Of a stretch of DNA of 64,000 nucleotides, positions 1-9,837 are shown one piece after another. Origin of the DNA: a gamma proteobacterium HTCC2207 (GTDB taxonomy: Bacteria > Pseudomonadota > Gammaproteobacteria > Pseudomonadales > Porticoccaceae). Each line of letters begins with the position of its first letter. The stretch's first letter is position 1. The notes beneath the pieces were generated by a model that was not told the DNA's origin, did not search any database, and saw nothing but the letters and a program-made list of their open reading frames with translations. The DNA is taken from assembly GCA_905182855.1 (NCBI GenBank), contig CAJJDA010000009.1, forward strand, positions 62,001 to 126,000, in the 5' to 3' direction. The position numbers were made by a program, and so were the translations under genes.

Positions 1-42
1 AATTTTGTCTCTAAGACCCAACAGTGGATTATCGTCTGACAT
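1..42 (-). CDS. Start of a gene downstream of gyrA, probably pheA (partial)
   Basis: Only the first 14 codons are present, running off the left edge: M-S-D-D-N-P-L-L-G-L-R-D-K-I. A strong ribosome binding site, AGGAAGG on the minus strand at 51-57, sits 8 nt before the ATG, in the short gap after the gyrA stop. The L-R-x-K-I pattern resembles the first helix of the chorismate mutase domain of PheA. In related gammaproteobacteria gyrA is followed by serC and/or pheA. The identity is an inference from very little protein. Confidence 0.45.
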   Translation of the reverse strand, partial: MSDDNPLLGLRDKI

Positions 43-61
43 TGCTTAAACCTTCCTAGCC

Positions 62-2674
62 TTATTCTTCATTCGAATCATCTGTCTGAGCGATCTCTTT
101 AGGAGCATCATCGCCAACACTGCTATCTAAAACACTTTCTTCTTCCTCTGGCTCGGCAATACGGGCCAGACTCACCAGATTCTCATTATCCTTGAGGCGA
201 ATAATACGCACACCCTGAGTGTTACGGCCGACCACTGAGATCTCGTCACCGCGAGTGCGCACCATGGTACCCTGATCAGATATGAGCATGATCTCATCGC
301 CGGAAAATAGCTGGGTAGCACCCACTAGAGGACCGTTACGTTCACTGGCCTGGATAGCGATCATTCCCTTACCACCGCGGCCCTTAGTCGGGAACTCACT
401 GACATGCGTGCGCTTGCCGTAACCATTTTCGCAGACGGTCAAAAGAAAGCCAGCCTCCTTGGGTACAACCATGGCGATAACCAAATGCTCAACTGGCAGA
501 CGCATACCACGCACGCCTTTTGACACTCGACCCATAGCCCGAGCATCCGTACTAGCAAAACGCACAGCCTTGCCTTCAGAGCTGAGCAGCATAATATCAC
601 TATCATCATCTATAATAGCGGTACCCACCAAATGATCACCTTCAACCAAGTCAACGGCGCGCAAGCCGACGCTTCGGGGCCTAGAATACTGATCCAAAGA
701 GGTCTTCTTTACTGTCCCATTAGCCGTCGCCATAATAACAAATTTGTCAGGACTGTATTCTTCCACAGGCAGGATTGAACTGATACGTTCACCCTCAACC
801 AACGGTAATAGATTGACCACTGGACGCCCCCGCGAGTTGCGGCCCGCCAACGGAATCTGATAAACCTTGAGCCAATATACCTTGCCAAAATTGGTGAAAC
901 ACAAAATGGTGGCGTGAGTACTGGCAACCAAAAGATGCTCGACAAAATCTTCTTCTTTAACTGCGGTCGCCGATTTACCCATTCCGCCACGGCGCTGAGC
1001 CTGATAATCACTTAAAGGCTGAGTCTTGGCATAACCGCCATGGGAAACTGTCACTACTCGATCTTCTTCGGTAATCAAGTCCTCTACCGTTAAATCATGC
1101 AGAGACTCAATAATTTCTGTGCGCCTAGCATCACCAAACTCCTCAACAACAGCCTCTAGCTCTTCCCGGATAAGGGTCATAAGGCGGTTAATGTCACCAA
1201 GAATGTCCTGATATTCTGCAATCTCTTCCAACTTGACTGCAAACTCATCGATAATCTTGTCACTCTCCATGCTCGTAAGCCGGTGCAGTCGCAGCTCAAG
1301 AATATCTTTAGCCTGCTCCTGAGACAAAAAGTACTGCCCATCATGCAGGCCATACTGTTTTTCAAGCCAATCAGGACGCGATGCGTGAGGACCTGCGCGC
1401 TCGAGCATCGCAACCACGGTCCCTGGACTCCAGCCACGCGCAACAATGGCTTCGCGTGCATCCGCAGGTGAAGCAGACTGCTTGATGAGAGCGATTATTT
1501 CATCGATATTGGCCAGCGCAATAGCAAAACCTTCCAAGGTATGCGCGCGCTCTCTCGCCTTGCGCAGCAAGAAAATAGTTCTGCGCGTCACAACTTCACG
1601 ACGGTGACGCACAAAAGCCTCAAGCATCTCCTTGAGGTTGAGAATGCGTGGCTGACCATCAACCAGAGCAACAACATTGATGCCAAAGACATTTTGCATT
1701 TGCGTTTGTGCGAAAAGGTTGTTGAGCACTACCTCGCCAACTTCGCCACGCTTGATTTCTATTACAATGCGCATGCCATCTTTGTCAGATTCGTCGCGCA
1801 ACTCTGATATGCCTTCCAGCTTTTTCTCTTTGACCAGTTCGGCAATACGCTCAATCAAACGCGCCTTATTCAGCTGATAAGGAATTTCGCTGACGATAAT
1901 AGTTTCACGTTTGGTCTTCTCGTCCACAATAATTTCAGCACGAGCGCGCATATAGATACGCCCACGACCCGTCCTGTAGGCCTGAATAATACCCGCCCTA
2001 CCATTGATGATCGCCCCTGTTGGAAAATCCGGACCGGGGATGTATTCCATCAACTCATCAATGGTAATTTCGCTATTATCAATCAGCGCCAGACAGCCTC
2101 GGACTACTTCAGTTAGATTGTGCGGTGGAATATTCGTCGCCATACCCACGGCGATACCCGATGAACCATTGACGAGCAAATTGGGCACTCGAGTTGGCAT
2201 TACCACGGGAATCTGTTCGGTCTCATCGTAGTTGGGCGCAAAATCAACCGTATCTTTTTCTAGATCTTCCAGCAGCGCATGCGCAATTTTGGTCATGCGG
2301 ATTTCGGTATATCGCATCGCCGCAGCGGAATCGCCATCAACTGAGCCGAAGTTACCCTGACCATCGACCAGCATATAGCGTAAAGAAAAAGGCTGAGCCA
2401 TCCTAACGATGGTTTCATAGACCGCAGAATCACCATGAGGGTGGTATTTACCAATAACATCACCCACTACACGGGCTGACTTCTTGTAGGCCTTATTCCA
2501 GTCGTTATTTAGCTCGCTCATAGCAAACAAAACACGTCTATGCACTGGCTTTAGGCCATCTCGGACATCAGGCAGAGCCCTGCCGACGATTACGCTCATG
2601 GCATAATCTAGGTAGGATTGCTTGAGCTCATCTTCAATATTAACTGGAACAATTTCTTTGGCTAAATCGACCAT
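62..2674 (-). CDS. gyrA: DNA gyrase subunit A
   Basis: This is the 870-residue breakage-reunion subunit of DNA gyrase, which introduces negative supercoils together with GyrB. The catalytic tyrosine is Tyr122 in the motif R-Y-T-E-I-R. The quinolone-resistance segment reads G81-D-S83-A-V-Y-E87, so Ser83 is the wild-type residue and position 87 is Glu instead of the Asp of E. coli. The C-terminal DNA-wrapping domain carries a GyrA box reading QRRGGMG (about 979-999 on the plus strand), with Met in place of the usual Lys. The gene is complete and of normal length. It is transcribed away from mtaD, so the 194-bp gap upstream should hold promoters for both. An AGGAAA lies about 12 nt upstream of the start. 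Confidence 0.98.
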   Translation of the reverse strand: MVDLAKEIVPVNIEDELKQSYLDYAMSVIVGRALPDVRDGLKPVHRRVLFAMSELNNDWNKAYKKSARVVGDVIGKYHPHGDSAVYETIVRMAQPFSLRYMLVDGQGNFGSVDGDSAAAMRYTEIRMTKIAHALLEDLEKDTVDFAPNYDETEQIPVVMPTRVPNLLVNGSSGIAVGMATNIPPHNLTEVVRGCLALIDNSEITIDELMEYIPGPDFPTGAIINGRAGIIQAYRTGRGRIYMRARAEIIVDEKTKRETIIVSEIPYQLNKARLIERIAELVKEKKLEGISELRDESDKDGMRIVIEIKRGEVGEVVLNNLFAQTQMQNVFGINVVALVDGQPRILNLKEMLEAFVRHRREVVTRRTIFLLRKARERAHTLEGFAIALANIDEIIALIKQSASPADAREAIVARGWSPGTVVAMLERAGPHASRPDWLEKQYGLHDGQYFLSQEQAKDILELRLHRLTSMESDKIIDEFAVKLEEIAEYQDILGDINRLMTLIREELEAVVEEFGDARRTEIIESLHDLTVEDLITEEDRVVTVSHGGYAKTQPLSDYQAQRRGGMGKSATAVKEEDFVEHLLVASTHATILCFTNFGKVYWLKVYQIPLAGRNSRGRPVVNLLPLVEGERISSILPVEEYSPDKFVIMATANGTVKKTSLDQYSRPRSVGLRAVDLVEGDHLVGTAIIDDDSDIMLLSSEGKAVRFASTDARAMGRVSKGVRGMRLPVEHLVIAMVVPKEAGFLLTVCENGYGKRTHVSEFPTKGRGGKGMIAIQASERNGPLVGATQLFSGDEIMLISDQGTMVRTRGDEISVVGRNTQGVRIIRLKDNENLVSLARIAEPEEEESVLDSSVGDDAPKEIAQTDDSNEE

Positions 2675-2868
2675 AACGTATCATTATTTCCTGATTATTA
2701 TTGCTCTTTTAGAGTTCGAGTCACCGTCTTTGACAAGGCCTAAAACAGTCCCCTTTAACAACCGTGATTTTAGCATAGATAGGGGGCTAAAATGTCACTT
2801 TTATTGCTACTTTAGGGCCTTCCAAGCTAAAAAATCGGTATACTTCTGGGACACACTTCGGAGCCACT

Positions 2869-4188
2869 ATGCAGCCCGCAAAAATCGACTTATTAATCTA
2901 CTGCCGATGGATAATCCCGATCATTCCTGAAGATAAAGTATGGGAAAATTGTGCCCTCGCAGTTGAAGGCGAAAAGATCATTGGCATCTTCCCTCAAGCG
3001 GAGGCTGCAAAACGATTCGCCCCGCTGAACACCGAACATCTGGACAACCACATTTTAATGCCCGGCTTAGTCAATGCTCACGGTCATGCCGCCATGAGCT
3101 TGTTGCGCGGCTACGCTGATGACCTACCCCTAATGCCCTGGCTGCATGATCATATCTGGCCAGCTGAGAGCCGCTTTGTGGACGATAGCTTTGTCCGCGA
3201 CGGCACCAACCTGTCCATGGCAGAAATGATTAAATCGGGAACCACTTGCTTTGCCGACATGTATTTCTTCCACGAGACCATTGTTGAAGAGGTGCGCGCA
3301 GCAGGTATGCGCTGCCAAGTTGGCTTTACGGTCCTCGATTTCCCTACAGCCTATGCCAAGAACGCCGATGACTACATCCACAAAGGGCTCGCCCTGTACG
3401 ATCGCTACGCCAATCAGCCACTGATTAAAGTGGCTTGCGCGCCTCATTCGCCATACTCCGTTTCAGATCCTGCCATGCGGATTATTGCAACCTATGCCAA
3501 TGAACTGGATATGGCGGTGCATATACACTGCCATGAAACCACTGAAGAGATCACCGAATCTATCGCCAATTATGACTGTCGTCCACTGGAGCGCCTAAAA
3601 AACCTTGGCTTGCTGTTACCCCAGACTCAGCTCGTACATATGACCCAAGTTGTTGGCGATGACATTGTGCTAGTGCAGGCCCACAACTGCCATGTGGTGC
3701 ACTGTCCCGAGTCCAATTTAAAGCTCGCTAGCGGCTTCTGCCCGGTGGGCAAAATGATAGATGCTGGTATCAACGTAGCCATCGGGACTGACGGAGCTGC
3801 CAGTAATAATGATCTGGACCTGTTTGGTGAATTAAAAACTGCCGCTCTACTGGCCAAGGCTGTCGCCAATGATGCGTCAACACTCAACGCCCATGCCGCG
3901 CTGCGAATGGCCACTATTAACGGCGCTAAAGCCCTAGGCTGGGATAGTGAAATCGGCAGCCTCGAAGTGGGCAAGTCTGCCGATATGATTGCCATTGATA
4001 CCAGTTCGATTGCCCAGCAGCCGTTGTATAATATCGCCTCTCAATTGGTTTATACCAATGTTGGGCACCGTGTCACCCACAGCTGGGTAGCGGCGAAGCC
4101 CCTATTAATTAACGGCGAACTGCGCACATTGAATGAACAAAACGTGATCCAGACCGCCCAGCAATGGCGTAACAGAATCGCCGATTAA
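2869..4188 (+). CDS. mtaD: TRZ/ATZ family amidohydrolase, probable 5'-methylthioadenosine deaminase
   Basis: This is a metal-dependent cyclic deaminase of the amidohydrolase superfamily, 439 residues. Visible metal and catalytic residues are His71-Gly-His73 at the end of the first strand, a His218-x-His220-x-His222 cluster, and Asp308 in the motif G-T-D-G-A-A-S. The Pseudomonas aeruginosa homologue beside ubiG (PA3170) deaminates 5'-methylthioadenosine, and the same neighbourhood (gyrA, then mtaD-ubiG-mupP-yciK) is seen here. S-adenosylhomocysteine is the usual alternative substrate of this family. The ATG has GGAG about 9 nt upstream. A TATACT at 2839-2844 could be its -10 element, but no good -35 accompanies it. 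The usual mtnA neighbour is absent. Confidence 0.85.
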   Translation: MQPAKIDLLIYCRWIIPIIPEDKVWENCALAVEGEKIIGIFPQAEAAKRFAPLNTEHLDNHILMPGLVNAHGHAAMSLLRGYADDLPLMPWLHDHIWPAESRFVDDSFVRDGTNLSMAEMIKSGTTCFADMYFFHETIVEEVRAAGMRCQVGFTVLDFPTAYAKNADDYIHKGLALYDRYANQPLIKVACAPHSPYSVSDPAMRIIATYANELDMAVHIHCHETTEEITESIANYDCRPLERLKNLGLLLPQTQLVHMTQVVGDDIVLVQAHNCHVVHCPESNLKLASGFCPVGKMIDAGINVAIGTDGAASNNDLDLFGELKTAALLAKAVANDASTLNAHAALRMATINGAKALGWDSEIGSLEVGKSADMIAIDTSSIAQQPLYNIASQLVYTNVGHRVTHSWVAAKPLLINGELRTLNEQNVIQTAQQWRNRIAD

Positions 4189-4214
4189 GCAATTTATTAC
4201 ACCGGAAAGCAAAG

Positions 4215-4925
4215 ATGTCTAAAGCGCAAAATGTTGATCCCAATGAAATTCGAAAGTTTGAAGAACTCGCCAGTCGCTGGTGGGATCGGAACAGTGAATT
4301 CAAGCCTCTGCATGACATAAATCCCCTGCGAGCCAACTGGATTGATGCCCTAGCTCCTGTGGCGGAGCAGCACATTCTTGATGTGGGTTGCGGCGGTGGT
4401 ATTCTCTGTGAGGCCCTAGCGCAGCGTGGCGCCAAAGTCACTGGTATCGATATGGGTGATGCCCCGCTGGCGGTAGGTAACCTACACAAGCTTGAGTCCG
4501 GCGTCAGCGTCAGTTATGAAAAATCTACCGCTGAAGACTATGCGCTTAGCCATGCCAGCCAGTTTGATATAGTCACCTGTTTGGAAATGCTTGAACATGT
4601 GCCGGACCCCGGTTCAGTGGTAAGGGCCTGCGCTGAAATGACCAAACCCGGCGGCACGGTGTTCTTCTCGACGATTAACCGCAATCCAAAATCGTATTTA
4701 TTGGCCATAATTGGTGTTGAGTACATACTGCGTATGTTACCTAGAGGCACTCACGAATATGGAAAGTTTATCCGCCCCTCCGAGCTGGGCGGATGGATTC
4801 GTGAGTCGGGGTTGCAACTCGACCAGATGACAGGGCTGCTCTACAACCCCATCACTAAAACCTATAAGCTTGATGAACGAGACGTTGATGTGAACTATAT
4901 GATATGCGCTCGAAAGCCGCTCTAA
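4215..4925 (+). CDS. ubiG: Ubiquinone biosynthesis O-methyltransferase UbiG
   Basis: This 236-residue class I SAM-dependent methyltransferase performs both O-methylation steps of ubiquinone synthesis. The SAM-binding motif I reads L-D-V-G-C-G-G-G near residue 56. A typical N-terminal segment ([10 protein letters not shown]) and the H-x-W-x-like core match UbiG. The gene lies 26 bp after mtaD and only 3 bp before the phosphatase gene, so it is probably cotranscribed. The organism should therefore make ubiquinone and respire aerobically. The start is supported by GGAAAG upstream of the ATG. Confidence 0.96.
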   Translation: MSKAQNVDPNEIRKFEELASRWWDRNSEFKPLHDINPLRANWIDALAPVAEQHILDVGCGGGILCEALAQRGAKVTGIDMGDAPLAVGNLHKLESGVSVSYEKSTAEDYALSHASQFDIVTCLEMLEHVPDPGSVVRACAEMTKPGGTVFFSTINRNPKSYLLAIIGVEYILRMLPRGTHEYGKFIRPSELGGWIRESGLQLDQMTGLLYNPITKTYKLDERDVDVNYMICARKPL

Positions 4926-4928
4926 CCG

Positions 4929-5591
4929 ATGATAAATTTTAAAGCGCTACTCTTTGATCTTGACGGCACGCTGCTAGACACAGCACCAGACTTTATTACC
5001 GCGCTTAACCGACAGTTAGCGCTGCATGACCTAAGTTCTCTTCCCGACGAGGCCATTCGGCGGTGCGTAACCAATGGCTCTGCCGGCCTAATTGCAGCGG
5101 GGTTCAGCATGACTCAAGATGACCCGCGCTTTGAACCTTTGCAAGTCGAATTTCTTGAGCTATATTTCGCGAATCTCGCGGATAGGACCGCGCTTTTTGA
5201 TGGACTACAGTCAGTACTTGATGAGTGCGTCGTCCGAGCCATTCCCTGGGGTATTGTGACCAACAAACCTTGGCGCTACACCGAATCGACGCTGTTGCAG
5301 TTGAATCTGATGGACGGTGCGGCGACCGTGATCTGTCCCGACCATGTCACCCATCCTAAGCCTGATCCCGAAGCCATGTTTTTGGCCTGCACTGAAATAG
5401 CAATAGCACCTGCTGACTGCCTCTATGTGGGCGACCATGTCCGCGATATAGTCGCGGGCCGCGATGCAGGAATGCGCACCATTGCAGCGGGCTGGGGCTA
5501 CATTGATGAGAATGAAGAGATTCTCGACTGGCAGGCAGACTGGGTCGTCGATCAGTCCCAGCAACTCTATTCACTTTTATTTAAGGATTAA
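4929..5591 (+). CDS. mupP: HAD phosphatase, probable N-acetylmuramic acid 6-phosphate phosphatase MupP
   Basis: This 220-residue HAD-superfamily phosphatase has all four signature motifs: D-x-D-G-T at the N-terminus (residues about 10-14), T-N-K-P, the Lys of K-P-D-P, and G-D-H-x-x-D. The sequence resembles phosphoglycolate phosphatases and is often labelled gph. In Pseudomonas the gene between ubiG and yciK is MupP, which dephosphorylates MurNAc-6-P in peptidoglycan recycling, and the D-T-A-P-D-F segment after the nucleophile fits that group. The choice of MupP over Gph rests mainly on gene position. It is tightly coupled to ubiG upstream and to the SDR gene downstream. Confidence 0.8.
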   Translation: MINFKALLFDLDGTLLDTAPDFITALNRQLALHDLSSLPDEAIRRCVTNGSAGLIAAGFSMTQDDPRFEPLQVEFLELYFANLADRTALFDGLQSVLDECVVRAIPWGIVTNKPWRYTESTLLQLNLMDGAATVICPDHVTHPKPDPEAMFLACTEIAIAPADCLYVGDHVRDIVAGRDAGMRTIAAGWGYIDENEEILDWQADWVVDQSQQLYSLLFKD

Positions 5592-5594
5592 TCT

Positions 5595-6359
5595 TTGCTA
5601 TCGGCAGAACAGATCATTAACTATCAAGCGCCAAGTGATTGCTTAAAAGACCGCATTATTTTAATTACCGGCGCTGGTGATGGCATCGGTAAAGCCGCCG
5701 CCTTGGCCTGCGCGCAGGCAGGAGCCTCGATCATATTAGCGGGCCGCACCGTGGCTAAGCTAGAGCAGGTTTATGACCAGATTATTGATGCCGAATTAGC
5801 CGAACCGACTATATATCCCATCAACCTCGAAGGCGCAGTCGCTGACGATTACGATACCCTCGCAGTTAATATAGACCAGCAATTTGGTCGCCTTGACGGG
5901 CTACTCCACAACGCAGGCGTTTTGGGTCAGCGCACGCCATTGAGCCACTACCGTCAAGATGTTTGGGATAAGGTGTTACAGGTTAACCTCACCGCCCCAT
6001 TTCAGATGACCCAGGCGCTGATGCCCATATTGGAAAAATCGGGTGATGCCTCCGTGGTATTTACATCATCGGGTGTTGGCAGAACTAGTCGCGCATTTTG
6101 GGGAGCCTATGCGGTTTCTAAGTTTGCGATAGAGGGGATGGTGCAGACATGGGCTGCGGAACTCGACGAATTGGGCTCTGTGCGTGTCAATGCCATTAAT
6201 CCCGGTGCTACCGCGACTGACATGCGTGCCCAGGCTTTCCCTGCGGAAGATCCGCAGGGACTTAAGTACCCTGCAGCCATTATGTCCGCGTATCTTTATC
6301 TACTTGGGCCCGACAGTAAAACCGTAAATGGCGAGTCCATAAACGCCCAGACTCGATAG
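5595..6359 (+). CDS. yciK: Short-chain dehydrogenase YciK
   Basis: This 254-residue short-chain dehydrogenase/reductase is of the YciK type. It has the Rossmann motif T-G-A-G-D-G-I-G, a H-N-A-G variant of NNAG, and the catalytic Y-A-V-S-K. The precise oxidoreductase substrate of YciK is not known. The start is TTG, 3 nt after the mupP stop, preceded by AAGGA at 5583-5587. No ATG fits the expected family N-terminus, so translation is probably coupled to mupP. The position after ubiG-mupP matches other gammaproteobacteria. Confidence 0.9.
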   Translation: MLSAEQIINYQAPSDCLKDRIILITGAGDGIGKAAALACAQAGASIILAGRTVAKLEQVYDQIIDAELAEPTIYPINLEGAVADDYDTLAVNIDQQFGRLDGLLHNAGVLGQRTPLSHYRQDVWDKVLQVNLTAPFQMTQALMPILEKSGDASVVFTSSGVGRTSRAFWGAYAVSKFAIEGMVQTWAAELDELGSVRVNAINPGATATDMRAQAFPAEDPQGLKYPAAIMSAYLYLLGPDSKTVNGESINAQTR

Positions 6360-6397
6360 CAACGCGGTATAAAACTGAGAAAGGCCGACGTTATCCG

Positions 6398-7234
6398 TTA
6401 TTTCGAGGTGTCTCCTCGAGCTCTAAGTTTCTTCTCCTTACGCTGTCGAATGTCCTTATACACAGCCTTTTCACTAAATCGAGGCGGTCGCAGCTTAACC
6501 GCATGGAACAGCGACACCACCTGCTTGGGATCTAACTCAAGGAACTCAGAACGACGCACAATCGACGGCAGTTCAATCGGCCCGTAACTGATTCGCTTAA
6601 GTCGATTGACTTCAACATCCTGAGACTCCCATAAACGGCGTACCTCTCGAGTACGACCCTCAGCCAAAATCACTCGGAACCATCGATTGCTACCGCCATG
6701 CTCTTCCGGTGTTCTTGAATGCTGTGCTTTAACCGTTTGAAATTTAGCTATGCCGTCCTCGAGTACCACTCCGTCAGTCAGACGCTTAATCATCGCCTCA
6801 TCAACGTCACCGTGAATACGCGCCATATACTCACGCTTTACCTCATAGGACGGGTGCATCAGCCGATTGGCAAGCTCACCATGATTAGTAAACAGCAGCA
6901 AACCACTGGTATTGATATCCAATCGACCAATCGCGATCCAACGACCGCGACTAAGACGCGGCAGACTATCAAACACTGTGGGCCTGCCATCAGGATCCTT
7001 AGTCGTACAGACCTCGCCTTCAGGTTTGCTGTACATCAGCACTCTCGGGCTGTCGTCAGTAATAATTTTAATTGGCCGACCATCAACCATAATGCGATCT
7101 TCCGCCTCTGCGCGATCCCCCAGTTTAGCGGTGGATCCATTAACCGACACCCGACCAGCGGAGATCCAAGTTTCTAGCTCACGACGCGAACCCAGGCCTG
7201 CTGTGGCCAACATTTTCTGTAATTTTTCACTCAT
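6398..7234 (-). CDS. rluB: 23S rRNA pseudouridine synthase RluB
   Basis: This RsuA/RluB-family pseudouridine synthase makes a pseudouridine in 23S rRNA helix 80. It has an N-terminal S4 RNA-binding domain (about residues 1-60), and the catalytic Asp lies in the motif G-R-L-D-I-N-T-S-G-L. The start at M-S-E-K-L-Q-K matches the E. coli protein. Its ATG overlaps the scpB stop by 8 nt (ATGAGTGA), which indicates translational coupling. An in-frame ATG six codons upstream is possible but unlikely. The basic C-terminal tail is typical. It is convergent with yciK, with no clear intrinsic terminator in the 38-bp gap. Confidence 0.95.
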   Translation of the reverse strand: MSEKLQKMLATAGLGSRRELETWISAGRVSVNGSTAKLGDRAEAEDRIMVDGRPIKIITDDSPRVLMYSKPEGEVCTTKDPDGRPTVFDSLPRLSRGRWIAIGRLDINTSGLLLFTNHGELANRLMHPSYEVKREYMARIHGDVDEAMIKRLTDGVVLEDGIAKFQTVKAQHSRTPEEHGGSNRWFRVILAEGRTREVRRLWESQDVEVNRLKRISYGPIELPSIVRRSEFLELDPKQVVSLFHAVKLRPPRFSEKAVYKDIRQRKEKKLRARGDTSK

Positions 7235-8006
7235 AGTTTGAGCCACTACCATCGTCAGATAAGGGGATTTCTGTGGTGACCGCTAAGGACTCATCAGAGC
7301 TAAAGTTGACACCTTGATCAATGTCACCGCCTTGCTCATCGACGGCCAGTTCAACGCCTGAGGCTTCAGTCACAAATTGATCTTCAATCGAGGGACCGTT
7401 GTCGTCGACAGGCACAGCTGTCCCATTCGGCTTATGTTGGCCACTAGACAGCGCCATCTCCAACTCTGGGTCAAGCTCAGCAAAGTCTTTGATCTCGCCC
7501 AAGGCAGGCAGATGCTCAAGGCTCTTAATATTGAAGTAGTCTAGAAACTGTTTGGTCGTCGCGTAGAGGGCGGGTTTACCCGGCACATCTCGGTAGCCGA
7601 CTACTCGCACCCACTCACGTTCCTGAAGCGTCTTGATAATATCTGAGCTCACCGCCACACCACGCACTAATTCTATGTCGCCGCGGGTTAATGGCTGGCG
7701 ATAGGCTATTAAAGAAAGAGTCTCAAGCATGGCGCGAGAATATCGCTTCGGCTTTTCTTCCCAAAGTCTATTGACCCAAGTCGCCAGCTCTTGATTGACC
7801 TGCAAGCGGTAGCCAGAAGCTATTTGTTTAAGCTGAAAGCCGCGACCACGGCAGTCGGCTTCAATTTCTTCAAGAGCCGCTTTCATCTGATCGCGCGGCG
7901 GCCGTTCGTCGTCTTCAAAGAGACTTTCCAGCCGCGCAATATCCAGCGGCTTACCCGCGGCCATCAGTGCGCCTTCGATAATTTTTTTAATTAAATCAGA
8001 ATTCAT
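7227..8006 (-). CDS. scpB: Segregation and condensation protein B
   Basis: ScpB is the winged-helix kleisin-associated subunit of the SMC-ScpAB condensin and acts in chromosome compaction and segregation. The 259-residue protein has the two winged-helix domains in roughly residues 8-170, including R-Q-P-L-T-R-G-D-I-E. An acidic, low-complexity C-terminal tail (about 190-259) is a common variable feature. It overlaps scpA by 4 nt (ATGA) and rluB by 8 nt, so the three genes form one operon. The cognate smc is at 19.6-23.1 kb in this window. Confidence 0.95.
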   Translation of the reverse strand: MNSDLIKKIIEGALMAAGKPLDIARLESLFEDDERPPRDQMKAALEEIEADCRGRGFQLKQIASGYRLQVNQELATWVNRLWEEKPKRYSRAMLETLSLIAYRQPLTRGDIELVRGVAVSSDIIKTLQEREWVRVVGYRDVPGKPALYATTKQFLDYFNIKSLEHLPALGEIKDFAELDPELEMALSSGQHKPNGTAVPVDDNGPSIEDQFVTEASGVELAVDEQGGDIDQGVNFSSDESLAVTTEIPLSDDGSGSNYE

Positions 8007-8905
8007 GATGTTCTTGCTTTTACGTGTATAGGCCCAAAGGATTCATTTTGGACTGTTTCTACCAATGACTCTTTGATCAACTCCATAATCGCCAAAAAGG
8101 TCACCACAACGCCCAGCTTACCTTCGCCCACCTTAAAAAGACTAACAAAGGGAACAAATTGCTGACCGCGAATAGTTTCTAACACCTGAGACATGCGCTC
8201 ACGCGTGGATAGCTTCTCCATCTCTACCTGATGGCTTTCAAACATTTCGGCTCTACGCAGGACGTCTGCCAGTGCCGACAGTAACTCACGCATATCAACA
8301 GCGGGCTGCGGCCGCTCGCTCTCGCGATCAGGTGGCTCGGCTCTCGCCTGATGGATATCACGACCCATACGCGGCATTTCATCAATATCTTCAGCCGCAT
8401 TTTTAAAGCGCTCATACTCCTGAAGTCGACGAATGAGATCAGCTCGAGGATCGTCTTCCTCATCCTCTTCTGAGACCTGTCGAGGGAGCAACATGCGGGA
8501 CTTAATCTCTGCCAACATGGCTGCCATCACTAAATATTCGGCGGCAAGTTCAAGATTAATCACGCCCATCAGATCAATATAACCCATGTATTGCCGAGTG
8601 ATCTCAGCAACATTAATTTCAAGGATGTCCAGATTTTGACGACGAATTAGGTACAGAAGTAAATCCAGAGGCCCCTCAAACGCCTCTAGAATAACTTCAA
8701 GCGCATCGGGTGGGATATAGAGGTCCTTGGGCATGGTGGTTAACTCTTTACCCTGCACCACGGCAAAGGGCATCTCCCCTTGCTGGTGACTTGGCGACAT
8801 ACCTGCACTGACCAATGCTTCACCCAATGATGGCGCGATGGCGACGTCCGCCAGCGGCAGGCTGTTTTCAACAGAGGTAGTTTCAGTCGACACTTGATAT
8901 CCCAT
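8003..8905 (-). CDS. scpA: Segregation and condensation protein A
   Basis: ScpA is the kleisin that bridges the SMC heads. The conserved N-terminal signature F-E-G-P-L-D-L-L-L-Y-L-I-R begins near residue 74, and the C-terminal winged-helix domain is near residues 220-295. The first 44 residues have no counterpart in most ScpA proteins. An internal ATG at residue 45 (start 8773) fits the usual N-terminus and may be the true start. It is cotranscribed with scpB and rluB, and yciO lies 61 bp upstream on the same strand. Confidence 0.94.
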   Translation of the reverse strand: MGYQVSTETTSVENSLPLADVAIAPSLGEALVSAGMSPSHQQGEMPFAVVQGKELTTMPKDLYIPPDALEVILEAFEGPLDLLLYLIRRQNLDILEINVAEITRQYMGYIDLMGVINLELAAEYLVMAAMLAEIKSRMLLPRQVSEEDEEDDPRADLIRRLQEYERFKNAAEDIDEMPRMGRDIHQARAEPPDRESERPQPAVDMRELLSALADVLRRAEMFESHQVEMEKLSTRERMSQVLETIRGQQFVPFVSLFKVGEGKLGVVVTFLAIMELIKESLVETVQNESFGPIHVKARTS

Positions 8906-8966
8906 CAGTATTCAGAGCGCGATTATACCCACAATACCGTCGAGGGGCATCAGGATTATTTAAGAT

Positions 8967-9587
8967 TTACACATGGGCTGAAAAATCGCCCCGCCCCTGA
9001 CGAGTTATCTCTGGGTTGGGACCCGTCATATCTACCACCGTGGTAGGCTCAATGCCACAGTGACCACCATCGATAATAGCCTCGACATGAGGCTCCATTA
9101 GCTGGCGAATGTCATAGGGGTCAGTCGGCGGAAAGTTGTCATCCTGAGTTATAAGGGTCACGCTCATCATCGGCTCGCCCAGCTCCTCAAGCAGTGCTTG
9201 CACAATGACACTATCCGGTACACGGATGCCGATGGTTTTACGTTTCGGATGCATCAGTCGCTTGGGCACCTCAGCGGAAGCGGGCAAAATAAAGGTGAAA
9301 GCACCAGGGGTGCTAGCCTTGAGAATTCTAAACGCACTATTATCAACCTTGGCATAGTTTGCCAACTCAGAAAGGTCACGACAAACTAGCGTAAAGTTGT
9401 GATTTTTATCAACGCTGCGAATTGCCCGAATGCGGTCCATCGCCTGCTTATCACCAATATGGCAACCGATGGCATAGACTGAGTCGGTGGGATAGATCGC
9501 CACGCCACCTGCACGAATAATCTCGGCGACCTGAGCGATCAGCCGTCGCTGAGGGTTGTCTGGATGAATAACGAAATATTGACTCAT
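8967..9587 (-). CDS. yciO: YciO-type Sua5/YrdC family protein
   Basis: This is a 206-residue protein of the Sua5/YrdC/YciO family, the same length as E. coli YciO. YrdC/Sua5 members make threonylcarbamoyl-AMP for the t6A modification of tRNA. YciO is a paralogue whose cellular role is less certain. The sequence has the family ATP/threonine-binding fold, with Y-P-T-D-S-V-Y-A near residue 36 and H-P-K-R-K-T-I-G near residue 113. The latter segment is typical of the YciO branch. The position upstream of scpA is common. The PHP-domain gene that often accompanies yciO is absent. Confidence 0.88.
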   Translation of the reverse strand: MSQYFVIHPDNPQRRLIAQVAEIIRAGGVAIYPTDSVYAIGCHIGDKQAMDRIRAIRSVDKNHNFTLVCRDLSELANYAKVDNSAFRILKASTPGAFTFILPASAEVPKRLMHPKRKTIGIRVPDSVIVQALLEELGEPMMSVTLITQDDNFPPTDPYDIRQLMEPHVEAIIDGGHCGIEPTTVVDMTGPNPEITRQGRGDFSAHV

Positions 9588-9784
9588 ACTGGTCGCTGTA
9601 TTGGTGAGTGATGTCTTTGGGCTGCATTATCACATAGCTTTGGGTATTATTGGATAGCTTAGCAAACTGCTTTAATGCCTGCCAGCCTCCTCGGCAGAAT
9701 ACATCCACACTGCCTGGGCATCGTCGACCAAAAGCCTCCTCAGAGCTGTACAGGGAGGCTAAAATGCAAATAGATTACTGCTTC

Positions 9785-9812
9785 TCGACAATGATCGCAT
9801 AGCGGTTACAAT
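9785..9812 (+). promoter_or_regulatory. Sigma-70-type promoter for the VC0807-family gene
   Basis: A -35-like TCGACA (9785-9790) and a -10-like TACAAT (9807-9812) are separated by 16 bp. The -10 ends 25 nt before the ATG at 9838. The match is five of six bases in each hexamer. This is a reading of consensus only. Confidence 0.45.
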
Positions 9813-9837
9813 GCTTTTCTTTTTCTAGCCCATTTTT

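Noticed and set aside
9451-9708. 85-codon minus-strand ORF overlapping the 5' end of yciO
   Set aside because: Mostly the out-of-frame shadow of yciO; the upstream part does not resemble the PHP-domain gene expected there.
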